Shown in pieces: positions 1 through 9,401 of a DNA stretch of 64,000 bases (position 1 is its first letter; each line of letters starts with the position of its first letter). The position numbers and the translations under genes are program-made. Below the pieces are notes generated by a model. It ran no database searches, was not told the DNA's origin, and saw only the letters and a list, made by a program, of their open reading frames with translations. The DNA is from Desulfoarculaceae bacterium (GTDB lineage: Bacteria; Desulfobacterota; Desulfobulbia; Desulfobulbales; Desulfocapsaceae): the NCBI GenBank assembly GCA_019429465.1, contig JAHYIV010000012.1, positions 1 to 64,000 of the forward strand. Direction: 5' to 3'.

Positions 1-294
1 CTTCAACCTGTTACCGCTTTGTCGCGGAATTTTAGATGGAGCCACAACAACACAATCCAGATTATTATTGCTTAAATAGCGATAAATGTCATATCCACAA
101 GGCCCTGCTTCGTAGACAAAACGGAGCGACGCCCCTGTTGATAGAAGTTTACGGATAACTTTGTCGAGTTGATTCATGTCGTTCTCAATTTTACCGTAAA
201 ATCTCACTTCACCATCACGACCGTCATCGGCTATGCCAATTGATATTGAATTTTTATGGACATCTAAACCGATATTCTTTATTGTTTTCTCCAT
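1..294 (-). CDS. IS110-family transposase, N-terminal part (runs off left edge)
   Basis: Translating the minus strand from an ATG at 294 gives 98 codons open to the window edge. They begin MEKTIKNIGLDVHKNSISIG, the typical start of the DEDD (RuvC-like) catalytic domain of IS110-family transposases: the Asp in GLDVHK is the first acidic catalytic residue and YEAGPCGY follows at about residue 65. The family moves its element through a recombinase that, in characterised members, is guided by an element-encoded RNA. A strong GGAGG lies 7 bases before the ATG, but it sits inside an inverted repeat with 360-370, so translation may be restrained. The C-terminal Tnp_20 (serine) domain lies outside the window, so activity cannot be judged. 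Confidence 0.9.
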   Translation of the reverse strand, partial: MEKTIKNIGLDVHKNSISIGIADDGRDGEVRFYGKIENDMNQLDKVIRKLLSTGASLRFVYEAGPCGYDIYRYLSNNNLDCVVVAPSKIPRQSGNRLK

Positions 295-370
295 GACCTG
301 CCTCCTTGATTTTGGCTCTGAGTTGATTGTGGCTTCTCAACTTAACCCACGCTTGCAAGGGAGGCAGGTC
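295..370. promoter_or_regulatory. Inverted repeat masking the transposase ribosome binding site
   Basis: The 11 bases GACCTGCCTCC at 295-305 are the exact reverse complement of 360-370, and a few more pairs (TTG with CAAG) extend the arms with one bulge. Read on the minus strand, the proximal arm contains the GGAGG of the transposase, so a transcript entering from upstream would fold the Shine-Dalgarno into a stem. Inside the loop AGTTGA and TCAACT can also pair. On the plus strand the stem is followed by seven T (371-377), so it could act as a terminator in that direction. Both roles are inferred from sequence only. Confidence 0.6.
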
Positions 371-698
371 TTTTTTTGCTTAAGTGTTAACCATCATATC
401 TAAACTCAGGGACCGGAAAATACTGATGTACCTGACTTGCGACTGGATTTGAGCCGGATCTGGCTGCACCGATTGAAAAACCGTAGATGTAGTTGCGCTA
501 CATCGAGGATTTTGCAATTGAGGTGAGGTCAAAGCAACCTGTTTCCAAGGACTATGCCTGCGACAATCTGCCGCATTGCTTATCATCCTGCAGCGTGATA
601 CTTTGTGGCACCTAATAGCGGAAGTGTTTCAAAGTGTTTTTACATACTGGAACACAATATTTCTTGGCATAAAATGACGAGCAGGAGGTGCTTGCACA
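371..698. other. Gene-free stretch with a long imperfect hairpin
   Basis: No convincing gene is seen here. A 68-codon minus-strand ORF lies across the hairpin and has no family features. Around 478-520 GATGTAG-TTGCG-CTACATC forms a 7-bp stem, and imperfect pairing (for example the ACCGATTGAAAAACCG side with CGAGGATTTTGCAATTGAGGT) extends it to about 435-545. This could be the non-coding end of the IS110 element, where members of the family encode a guide RNA, or an unrelated dispersed repeat. The last 100 bases lead into exbB; I see no clear promoter there. Confidence 0.4.
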
Positions 699-1373
699 AT
701 GGACTGGGGAGATTTGATCAACAAAGGCGGTCCGGTGGTGCTTCTTCTCATTGGCTATTCACTGGTGGCGTTGACCATCGTGGTTGAGCGGCTTTTGTAT
801 TTTACCTCCCTAGCCAGGCCGGCTGGAGATTTTGCGCAACAAGTGCAGGGAGCGCTGGCGGCCGGCAGGGCCGGGAGAATCAAGAACGATTTGCGCGGCC
901 CCGAGGCTTCGGTCGTTCTGGGCTTGATTAGTGCGGCCGCGGCCGGGGTCAAGGATCTGGGGCAGGTCGCCTCCCGGCTTGGCTCAAATGAACTGCAGCG
1001 CATGGAACGCGGTTTTCGCACCCTGGGCATCCTTGGTAATACCGCACCCCTGCTGGGACTTCTGGGAACGATTATCGGCATGATCAAGGCCTTCATGGTC
1101 ATCGAGCAGGCCGGAGGCCGTGTGGACGCCCAGGCCCTGGCCGGCGGGATCTGGGAAGCGTTGATCACCACTGGGGTCGGCCTGGCGGTGGCCATTCCTA
1201 TCCTCCTGCTACTCCACCTGCTGGAAGGGCTGGCTGACCGGCGGACCCGCTCCATGCGCTATTACGCCTCTCTGGTCCTGGAACAATGGCAACCCTGCAG
1301 GACCACAGAGGACACAGACGACCAGGAAACGGCGGAGATGCAGCGACCGGAGGTATTGACCAATGCATTTTGA
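699..1373 (+). CDS. exbB: MotA/TolQ/ExbB proton channel family protein
   Basis: This 224-residue protein has the ExbB/TolQ layout: one membrane segment near the N-terminus (about 12-30), a long cytoplasmic stretch, and two further segments (about 109-133 and 151-177) with the family's glycine- and threonine-rich LGLLGTIIGMI and LITTGVGLAVAIP motifs. ExbB forms the pentameric inner-membrane channel that, with ExbD, uses proton motive force to drive TonB. The start is set by AGGAGGT 9 bases upstream. The 3' end overlaps exbD by 11 bases, so the two are translationally coupled. The receptor downstream argues for ExbB rather than TolQ. Confidence 0.92.
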   Translation: MDWGDLINKGGPVVLLLIGYSLVALTIVVERLLYFTSLARPAGDFAQQVQGALAAGRAGRIKNDLRGPEASVVLGLISAAAAGVKDLGQVASRLGSNELQRMERGFRTLGILGNTAPLLGLLGTIIGMIKAFMVIEQAGGRVDAQALAGGIWEALITTGVGLAVAIPILLLLHLLEGLADRRTRSMRYYASLVLEQWQPCRTTEDTDDQETAEMQRPEVLTNAF

Positions 1374-1764
1374 GGGACGAAAAAAAGTCGGCCAAGGGCT
1401 CAACCTGACTCCCCTCATCGACGTGGTCTTTCTGCTCCTGATCTTTTTTATGCTCACCTCCAATTTCATCCGCGATGAAATGATTCCCCTGGCACTGCCC
1501 ACCGCCGAGACAGGCCAGCCCCTGACCGGCGAGAAGACCCTCCAGGTGGTACTGGACAACCAGGGTCGGATCCTGATCGACCAGGAAGCTATCGCTCCGA
1601 CCGCCCTTGAAGAAATCTTGCGACAGAAACTGCACCTGCTGGCCGAAAAAAGAGTACAACTGCGCGGGGACCAGGCGGTCTCCCTGGGCCTGACAGTCGA
1701 AGTCCTGGACGCGGCCCGCAAGGCCGGGGCTGAGGGCATCGACATCATCACTCGGGAGCCATGA
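1363..1764 (+). CDS. exbD: ExbD/TolR family biopolymer transport protein
   Basis: The 133-residue protein has a short cytoplasmic N-terminus, one membrane helix (about 17-33) and a periplasmic domain. The helix begins with NLTPLIDVVFLLLIFF; Asp20 is the conserved proton-carrying residue of ExbD/TolR. It should sit inside the ExbB pentamer and transmit proton flow to TonB. Its start lies inside exbB and its stop overlaps the tonB start (ATGA), which marks a three-gene translationally coupled unit. Confidence 0.93.
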   Translation: MHFEGRKKVGQGLNLTPLIDVVFLLLIFFMLTSNFIRDEMIPLALPTAETGQPLTGEKTLQVVLDNQGRILIDQEAIAPTALEEILRQKLHLLAEKRVQLRGDQAVSLGLTVEVLDAARKAGAEGIDIITREP

Positions 1765-2522
1765 GCAGAATCATACCTCGTCCCGAATCAGGGATCTATC
1801 CGGCCTCCTCCCCGGTCTCATCATGGTGGCCACTGCTCCGGCCGACTCCGGGGATGAGTTTCTGGCCGATCGCCTTCCTGGTTTCCCTTATCCTGCACGG
1901 ACTGCTTGGCTGGTGGGGGGTATCCTCTCTTCTTGTTTTTGCTCCGGCCAAGGAAAAAGTTCGGGTGACCAAGATCAGTTTCGAGCGAGAGCAGCCTGCC
2001 AAACCACAGCCATTGCCTATACCAACGCAACCGGTTTCCAAGCCGGTTACGATCCCCAAGGCGGTGATCAAGGCAAAACCCGAAAAGATGAAGAAAGTGG
2101 TTCCCGTTGTTGATCAACAACGGGTTTCCATGATTGAGCCTCGGCAGGAGATTGTCCCGCAACCGGATGTTTTGTCTCCTCCACAGGAGACAGCGGTGGT
2201 GCAGCCTGTGCTACCGTCATCGGTTGCGCCGCTGGACGTGGAGGCCCGTCAGCAGTATTTGGCTGAACTTTTTGCCCATCTTGAGGCGCATAAATACTAC
2301 CCGGCCGCAGCCCGCCGCCGACGCCTGGAAGGGAAAGTTCTGGTATCATTCACCATATTACGCGACGGCAGCATCCGCGACCTGCGTCTTACCGGCGGTC
2401 AGTTGCGACTCCGTGAGGCGGCTCAGCAATCGGTTGAACGGTCTCTACCGTTGCCCCTTCCCAGGAACGAAATTCCCACGCCACTCAGCATAAATTTTCA
2501 GATGGACTTTCGCATGCGATGA
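1761..2522 (+). CDS. tonB: TonB family energy-transducing protein
   Basis: The 253-residue protein starts in the ATGA overlap with exbD. It has one membrane anchor at about 33-60 with a Ser and His (SLILH) placed as in TonB anchors, a proline/lysine-rich spacer at about 76-160 long enough to cross the periplasm, and a C-terminal TonB domain at about 165-253 with the YPAAARRRRLEGKVLVSF signature. It should couple ExbBD to the outer-membrane receptor encoded 41 bases downstream. The N-terminal cytoplasmic tail of about 30 residues is longer than in E. coli TonB. Confidence 0.9.
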   Translation: MSRIIPRPESGIYPASSPVSSWWPLLRPTPGMSFWPIAFLVSLILHGLLGWWGVSSLLVFAPAKEKVRVTKISFEREQPAKPQPLPIPTQPVSKPVTIPKAVIKAKPEKMKKVVPVVDQQRVSMIEPRQEIVPQPDVLSPPQETAVVQPVLPSSVAPLDVEARQQYLAELFAHLEAHKYYPAAARRRRLEGKVLVSFTILRDGSIRDLRLTGGQLRLREAAQQSVERSLPLPLPRNEIPTPLSINFQMDFRMR

Positions 2523-2563
2523 ATTGTTCATCGTAACCAAACATCCAACCAAGGAGAGAAGGT

Positions 2564-4873
2564 ATGACCAGGGAGAAGAAAAAGAGCTATTGCGTTGCTG
2601 TGGTGTTTGGACTCACTGCACTGACCTTGACCGTTCCGGTTTGTGCGGCCGAACCGGGTACCGGCGAGAATCTCGGCACTATGATGGTGACAGCGCCACC
2701 GCTAAATGATGACCAGCTTTCCGCCAATGTTTCGGTGGTTGATGGCGAAGAATTACAGTCTTTACGGCCTGCCACGAGCGACACGGCCAGTCTTCTGAAA
2801 AACATTCCAGGCGTCAGCCTCCAGGGCGCCGGCGGAGTTTCGATTCTGCCGGCGATTCACGGCCTGGCCGACGACCGCTTGCGGATCAAGGTTGATGGTA
2901 TGGATCTGATCTCGGCCTGCGGCAACCACATGAACTCACCGCTTTCCTACGTCGATCCGACCAATGTGGGAAGCGTCACCGTCTTCGCCGGCATCACGCC
3001 GGTCAGTGTTGGCGGCGACAGCATCGGCGGCACGATCCTGGTGAACTCCACTGATCCGGAATTTTCCCAGACCGGTGAAGGCCTGCTGCGCAAGGGTGAA
3101 GTGGGCGCGTTTTATCGCAGCAACGGCAATGTACAAGGCGGCAACATCGCCGCCACAGTCGCCAGCAAAACGCTGAATCTGAGCTACCGCGGTTCGACTG
3201 TCAAGGCTGACAATTACAAGGCTGGCGATGATTTCAAACCGGCCGGGCCCGCAGCAGCTGGCCGCAGCTGGCTGGATGGCGACGAGGTCGGATCCACCAT
3301 GTATAAATCATCGAATCATCAGCTCGGCCTGGGACTGCGCAATGAAGACCATCTGCTCGAGTTAAAGGTGGGCCTGCAGGATATCCCCTATCAGGGGTAC
3401 CCAAACCAGCGCATGGACATGACCGACAACGACAGCACGCAGATCAATCTGCGCTATAAGGGACAATACGATTGGGGTGTCCTGGAAGGGCGCGCCTATA
3501 ATGAGAAGACGCGGCATAAGATGCAGTTCTTCGACGACAAGCTCTACTGGTATGGTCCCAATAATGTGCCAAACTCTGATGGCGTGCCTTGTACGACTCT
3601 CAGCGGCGGCATGAATGGCTGTGCGGCAGGTATGCCCATGGAGACCGAAGGAAAAAACACCGGCGCCCTGGTCAAGGCGGACATTGAGCTTTCCGAGCGC
3701 GACCTGCTCAGGATAGGCGGCGAAGCCCAGCGTTACCGACTGGATGACTGGTGGGATCCATCCGGCAAGGGGATGTGGCCGAACACCTTCTGGAACATCA
3801 ATAACGGCGAGCGTGATCGCCTGGCTCTTTTCGCTGAATGGGAAGCGCAATGGAATCCCCAGTGGCTGACCCAGCTCGGGATCCGTGGCGAGCAGGTGGA
3901 CATGGATGCCGACGAGGTGCAGGGTTATAATATCACCGGAGCGCAATATCTGGCCGAATCGACCACCTTCAATACCGCCGACCGCGATCAGACAGACCAC
4001 AACGTCGACCTGACCGCGCTGACCCGTTTCACGCCGGATGCTACCCGCACCATCGAATTCGGCTATGCCCGGAAGACCCGCTCCCCGAACCTCTACGAGC
4101 GTTACGCCTGGTCAACCGGAGGCATGGCAATGCGCATGATCAATATGGCCGGCGACGGCAATGGTTATGTCGGCAACCTCGACCTGGAACCGGAAACCGC
4201 CCACACCCTGAGTGCGACCTTAGACTGGCATGATGCAGGCCAGGAGAGATGGGGGCTGAAGGTGACGCCTTACTACACCTATGTTGATGACTACATCGAC
4301 GCCCGGCGTCTTGACAATTCTGAATTCCCCAATGTGCCTGCGACGAATATGACCGACACCGATGCCTTTGTCTACCTCCAGTTCGACAATCAATCCGCCC
4401 GCCTCTACGGTGTAGACGTATCGGGACATTTACCGCTTGCGGAAAATACCGCTTACGGTGCCTTCACCGCAACCGGCGTGGTGAATTTCGTTCGGGGCAA
4501 GAACAGGACGACCGACGACAATCTTTATAATATCATGCCGTTAAATGCGAGACTGGCTGTAGTGCATCGTCTGGGGGGATGGACCAACACTGTTGAGACT
4601 GAACTTGTCGATAACAAAACACGAGTGTCACAAGTCAGAAACGAACTGGAAACCGGAGGTTACGGCCTGCTCCACCTGCGCAGCAGTTATGAGTGGAAAC
4701 AGCTGCGCCTTGACGTCGGTATCGAGAACCTCTTCGACAAGTTCTACAGCCACCCGCTCGGCGGTGCCTATAGCGGCCAGGGGAAGACCATGTCAGGAAC
4801 TGATGTCCCTTGGGGTACACCGGTTCCAGGCATGGGCCGTTCATTGTACGCCGGTCTGACTGTCAAGTTTTAG
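2564..4873 (+). CDS. TonB-dependent receptor, OprC/NosA-like (probable copper receptor)
   Basis: The 769-residue outer-membrane protein has a signal peptide (about 1-29, cut near VCAAEPG), a possible TonB box near MMVTA (about 40-44), a plug domain (about 50-170) and a beta-barrel ending in a terminal Phe. The plug contains SACGNHMNSPLSYVDP (Cys119, His122, Met123). In the OprC/NosA group of copper receptors a comparable Cys/His/Met cluster binds copper, and the Met-rich GGMAMRMINMAGDGNGY stretch in the barrel fits too. Other metal or metallophore substrates cannot be excluded. It follows exbB-exbD-tonB in the same direction and probably shares their transcript. Confidence 0.85.
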   Translation: MTREKKKSYCVAVVFGLTALTLTVPVCAAEPGTGENLGTMMVTAPPLNDDQLSANVSVVDGEELQSLRPATSDTASLLKNIPGVSLQGAGGVSILPAIHGLADDRLRIKVDGMDLISACGNHMNSPLSYVDPTNVGSVTVFAGITPVSVGGDSIGGTILVNSTDPEFSQTGEGLLRKGEVGAFYRSNGNVQGGNIAATVASKTLNLSYRGSTVKADNYKAGDDFKPAGPAAAGRSWLDGDEVGSTMYKSSNHQLGLGLRNEDHLLELKVGLQDIPYQGYPNQRMDMTDNDSTQINLRYKGQYDWGVLEGRAYNEKTRHKMQFFDDKLYWYGPNNVPNSDGVPCTTLSGGMNGCAAGMPMETEGKNTGALVKADIELSERDLLRIGGEAQRYRLDDWWDPSGKGMWPNTFWNINNGERDRLALFAEWEAQWNPQWLTQLGIRGEQVDMDADEVQGYNITGAQYLAESTTFNTADRDQTDHNVDLTALTRFTPDATRTIEFGYARKTRSPNLYERYAWSTGGMAMRMINMAGDGNGYVGNLDLEPETAHTLSATLDWHDAGQERWGLKVTPYYTYVDDYIDARRLDNSEFPNVPATNMTDTDAFVYLQFDNQSARLYGVDVSGHLPLAENTAYGAFTATGVVNFVRGKNRTTDDNLYNIMPLNARLAVVHRLGGWTNTVETELVDNKTRVSQVRNELETGGYGLLHLRSSYEWKQLRLDVGIENLFDKFYSHPLGGAYSGQGKTMSGTDVPWGTPVPGMGRSLYAGLTVKF

Positions 4874-5230
4874 CCAGAGGTTTCTTTACATCGTTTCGAC
4901 TTCGGTCCCGCCGGAAAGGGAAAAACCCCAGTCCATTTCCTTTCCGGCCGGCCCGACATTTTTTTTATTCTGTGCTAATGGTGCCCGTCCATGTGACTGG
5001 TGGATGACAGACAGGGGCGGTGAACACCCCGCCCCTACGCCCAGCAGTGATAGATCCGCCAGAAACACAGCTTCTATTGCACTGGCCAATGCCAGCTTTC
5101 CCCGTCCGCAGCCACGAAAGAAAATTTACCTGTTTTTTATGAAAGTCGATCAGAGAAACGGCCGCAGGATGCCTGAGTGACCAACCTTCATTTTTCGTTG
5201 TGGCTGGCCTATCTGGCCCAGCCATGCTGG
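4874..5230. other. Convergent intergenic region with two hairpins
   Basis: This gap separates the receptor gene from prs, which points back at it. No gene is seen. A 9-bp perfect stem, CCGGAAAGG (4911-4919) with CCTTTCCGG (4939-4947), is followed after 11 bases by a run of eight T, a weak candidate terminator for the receptor transcript. A second hairpin at 5013-5036, AGGGGCGG with CCGCCCCT, has no T-run on either side. The rest looks unstructured. Confidence 0.4.
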
Positions 5231-6145
5231 TTACTTGATCTTCAAATGGCGTCTAAAAATATCGGCCAGCAGCGGAGCCACCGAATAGACATCAAGCAAG
5301 GCATCATTCTTAACCCCGGGAACGGTATCGGAACCCATCACCCTGGAGATGGGACTGTTCTGGAATCGTTTCCGGGCATCACCCGCCAGCACCAGATGGG
5401 TGGCCATGACCGCCACCTGCACGGCGCCTGCCTCCAGACAACGTTGGGCTGTCTGGATGATGGAACCGCCGGTGCGGATCATGTCATCACAGACAATGGC
5501 CGTCTTTCCTTTAACCACGCTTGAGACCTGACCGATAATGGTCTTGTCGGTATCGTAACGATCCTTGTCGGCGGCGATATGCGGACAGTCGAGCATACTG
5601 GCCAGTCTGGCAATCCGCTTGGAGAACCCGTAATCAGGAGAGACCAGGACATAATCGTTCAAGCCGCTGGCCCTGATTTTCTGGATCACCAGTTCGTCGG
5701 TCCACACGTGTTCGGTGCGGATCTCACCGGCATGGGCATGGAGCACCGCCTCGGAATGCAGATCAACAAAGGCGACAAAATGAGGCCTGGCCCTGAATAT
5801 CTGCCTGGTCCTGGTCACTCCCTTGGGGATTTCACAGGAGTTGGGTTTGGCCCGCTCCATTGTGGAATAACCCAGATAGGGAATGGCCACATTGATGGTG
5901 GCCGCATTCCAGTACCTTCCCCCCTGGATCAGATCGAGGAGCTCCTGATGCGAGCTGTCCGTATGGGTGGCGCCTATGATGATCAGATTCTTCCCCGCCA
6001 CCTCGGCAGGAAAGGCATGATACATTTCACCATCGGCAAAACGTTTGCGGATCATCTCGGAGAAGGGCACCCCCAACTCCTTAGCCACCTTCCAGCCCAG
6101 CTCCGTTGAGGCCTCATTGGCCACCACCATGGATTCCAGTGTCAC
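5231..6145 (-). CDS. prs: Ribose-phosphate pyrophosphokinase (PRPP synthetase), divergent
   Basis: The 304-residue protein makes PRPP from ribose 5-phosphate and ATP for nucleotide, histidine and tryptophan synthesis. It shows the tandem phosphoribosyltransferase-fold layout, with a VDLHSE motif at about 127-132 and the PRPP-binding loop VCDDMIRTGGS at about 218-228. It differs from the usual bacterial enzyme: the flexible-loop KRR is KDR (194-196) and the Asp of the DTGGT-type loop is Arg. A GTG start is supported by TTGAGGTGA just upstream and leaves only four bases after the leuB stop, so the two genes are coupled. The family is clear; the exact subclass and substrate are less so. Confidence 0.85.
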   Translation of the reverse strand: MTLESMVVANEASTELGWKVAKELGVPFSEMIRKRFADGEMYHAFPAEVAGKNLIIIGATHTDSSHQELLDLIQGGRYWNAATINVAIPYLGYSTMERAKPNSCEIPKGVTRTRQIFRARPHFVAFVDLHSEAVLHAHAGEIRTEHVWTDELVIQKIRASGLNDYVLVSPDYGFSKRIARLASMLDCPHIAADKDRYDTDKTIIGQVSSVVKGKTAIVCDDMIRTGGSIIQTAQRCLEAGAVQVAVMATHLVLAGDARKRFQNSPISRVMGSDTVPGVKNDALLDVYSVAPLLADIFRRHLKIK

Positions 6146-6149
6146 AATT

Positions 6150-7313
<1,164 letters not shown>

Positions 7314-7401
7314 TTAAACCAACCTTACGGGGATTATCAACTGAAATCCTTTCTCGTCCCGTGCCATTACCTTGCCATCATCATCATTTTCCACAAACCC
7401 A

Positions 7402-7431
7402 TTGACTTTTGCACCTTAACAAAGGCATAAA
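7402..7431 (+). promoter_or_regulatory. Possible sigma-70-type promoter for the broken GGDEF gene
   Basis: TTGACT at 7402-7407 and CATAAA at 7426-7431 are 18 bases apart, 57 bases before the ATG at 7488. The -10 is a weak match and no experiment supports it. Confidence 0.35.
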
Positions 7432-7487
7432 GAACTTATATTACTCCTTCGATACCAACCTCAGCTGGTAATATCTGACCAAGATTC

Positions 7488-8721
7488 ATGGAAATCAAAA
7501 GAAATACCATTCTCATCAGCATCCTGTGGACTCTGCTCATTGCCGCCTCCTTTGCCTGGAATCACAGCCAGACACAGCAGGCATAGGAAAAACAGGCCCT
7601 GCAGACAGCAAGAAGTTTTTTTGACCATATTATCATCACCCGCCGCTGGAATGCTCAACATGGTGGGGTCTATGTCCCGGTCACCAGGACAACACTTCCC
7701 AACCCCTCTCTGCAGGATCCCATGCGGGAGATTCAAGTCAACGACTCCCTGACCTTGACCAAGATAAATCCCTCCTTCATGACCAGACAGATCGCAGAGA
7801 TTGCCATGGCCCAGGAAGGCATACAACTTCATATCACCAGCCTCCGTCCCCTTCGTCCAGAAAATGAGGCCACTGAACAGGAAGCATTTTTTTTTGCAAG
7901 AGTTTGAGTCAGGCGTCAAGGAGGCGGGTCTTTTTATCGAAAAGAACGGGAGCACGTCATTCTTTTACATGGCCCCTCTCAAGACAGAAAAGGCCTGCCT
8001 GCCTTGCCATGAAAAACAGGGTTATAAAGAAGGTGACATACGGGGGGGCATCAGTGTGACCCTGGACTTTATGCAAAGCGCCCATTTTGGTACTCTCCTC
8101 CTGGCCCATATCGGTATAGCTCTCGTAGGCCTGCTTGGCATCTTTATTTCAGGGCTTCGCTTAGACCGGGCCTATGCGATCATCCAAAGACAGGCCGCTA
8201 TTGATTCCTTGACCGGAATTCCCAATCGCCTCCAGTTCTCGGAACATATCATCACAGAATTCGAGCGCAGCAACAGGGATCAAGGGCCACTCTCCGTCAT
8301 CATGTGCGACATAGATAATTTCAAGAGTTACAATGATAGCTACGGCCACGGCAGTGGCGACAAATGTCTGCGACAAGTTGCCCAGGAGATCAAAAAGTCA
8401 CTGACCAGGCCCGGGGACTTCTGCGCTCGCTACGGAGGCGAAGAGTTCGTGGTCATCCTCCCTGATACTTCCCATAAGGGGGCCTTGCATGTTGCCGAAA
8501 AAATACGGTTGAATATCCTCAACCTCCAGATTCTCCATGAGAAGTCATCTCCCCTACCAGTCGTCACCCTCAGCCTGGGAGTGGCAATATCAACGGACCA
8601 GCCCCTGATTTCCCACGAAGAGCTCCTCAAAAATGCAGATACGGCCCTCTATCAGGCCAAGGCCAATGGTCGCAACTTGGTAGAATCCATCATCAGCATA
8701 TCTGACACGCCACTTAGATAG
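7488..8721 (+). pseudogene. Tll0287-like heme-domain/GGDEF diguanylate cyclase, disrupted
   Basis: A reading frame starts at ATG 7488 with a signal anchor (MEIKRNTILISILWTLLIAA) but meets TAG at codon 33 (7584-7586). It continues in the same frame through a DUF3365/Tll0287-like sensor domain to a run of nine T near 7889-7897, where one base must be gained or lost to enter the frame that stays open to 8721. That frame carries CLPCH, a c-type heme site (as in heme-binding sensors), then KQGYKEGDIRGG, one membrane helix and a GGDEF domain with an intact RYGGEEFVVILP active site. The intact ancestor was a membrane heme sensor making cyclic di-GMP. Two lesions favour a pseudogene; sequencing error at the T run is possible. 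Confidence 0.8.
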
Positions 8722-8746
8722 CCATGTTATTTTTTTACAGCGGCTT
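8715..8746 (-). repeat. Repeat family B, single end
   Basis: TAGCCATGTTATTTTTTTACAG and CGGCTTA here match the end found in inverted form at 20100, 35906 and 43434 and directly at 38526-38560. The match extends left (CACTTAGAT) into the last codons of the GGDEF pseudogene, so the repeat provides that gene's stop codon. The opposite end and the core are missing. Confidence 0.6.
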
Positions 8747-8850
8747 AGTGTTCACACAGATTTCAAATCTGAAACTTCCCGTTTTTTGCAATTCTCGAAA
8801 GCTTTTCATTCTCATTCCGCTTTATTCCATCCAGCTATCTTTTCATGGGT

Positions 8851-9162
8851 TTAAGAGAGCAGATCGGCTATTTCCTCCCGGGTCAGGATAGCGCCCAGGC
8901 TTTGCCGGCGCCGATCTACGATTTTACGGCGATCCCGTTTTTTACGCCGATCAACGCCTAGACGTGACCGGAACAGTGATCGCAGCCAGCCTTTGACCGC
9001 CTTGCGCTGGCTAACCTTTGCCACCCGGTTGTCGAAACGTCTTTCTTCCTGTAAACGTCGGTCGTCAGTCTTCCGGCGGGAAGATAAAGCTTGACGTCGT
9101 TCCAGAAACTCAGGTCTATCACAGACGCGTTGACTTGATCGTGTCAAGATATTTTTCATCAT
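8851..9162 (-). CDS. Small arginine-rich protein of unknown function
   Basis: The 103-residue frame is very basic and has spaced ERR, DDRR, DRRKKRDRRK and DRRR clusters, ending in a less charged ILTREEIADLLS tail. It has no membrane segment or signal peptide. TAGGGATG lies just before two adjacent ATG codons (9162 and 9159). I recognise no family. The basic clusters would suit nucleic-acid or membrane-surface binding, but that is a guess. It is divergent from the secreted protein at 9402, with a good promoter for the latter between them. It could also be a chance ORF. Confidence 0.5.
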   Translation of the reverse strand: MMKNILTRSSQRVCDRPEFLERRQALSSRRKTDDRRLQEERRFDNRVAKVSQRKAVKGWLRSLFRSRLGVDRRKKRDRRKIVDRRRQSLGAILTREEIADLLS

Positions 9163-9254
9163 CCCTATTTGATATCACAACATTTGTCATGTTATCGAGA
9201 AAAAAAAGGACACCCTCTTTGCCCCCACCTCTCAACAGCCGAGATCAATTGTTA

Positions 9255-9283
9255 TTGTCTCTATTTAAGATGCCCTGTATAAT
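9255..9283 (+). promoter_or_regulatory. Sigma-70-type promoter upstream of the secreted protein gene
   Basis: TTGTCT (9255-9260) and a perfect TATAAT (9278-9283) are 17 bases apart. The ATG at 9402 is about 110 bases downstream, leaving a long leader that also crosses a T-rich stretch. Confidence 0.6.
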
Positions 9284-9401
9284 AGTCAATTATCTCCTTC
9301 ATACCTTTGGTATGGGATAATTCATTCACCCCATTTCACACCTGACATGACCAGGGATTTCTTTTCTTTTACAACAACAATTTCCATTAAAAGGTGACAA
9401 A

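Noticed and set aside
380-586. 68-codon minus-strand ORF beside the IS110 gene
   Set aside because: It runs through the imperfect hairpin and has no protein features; it is more likely non-coding IS end or repeat.
560-698. Metal or cobalamin riboswitch before exbB
   Set aside because: I looked for a B12-box-like or other known aptamer core and saw none.
4900-4970. Strong intrinsic terminator after the receptor gene
   Set aside because: The 9-bp stem is separated from the T-run by 11 bases, so it is kept only as a weak candidate inside the intergenic entry.
7584-7586. Pyrrolysine decoding of the TAG in the GGDEF gene
   Set aside because: The TAG lies at the end of a signal anchor and the gene has a second lesion, so decay is the simpler reading.
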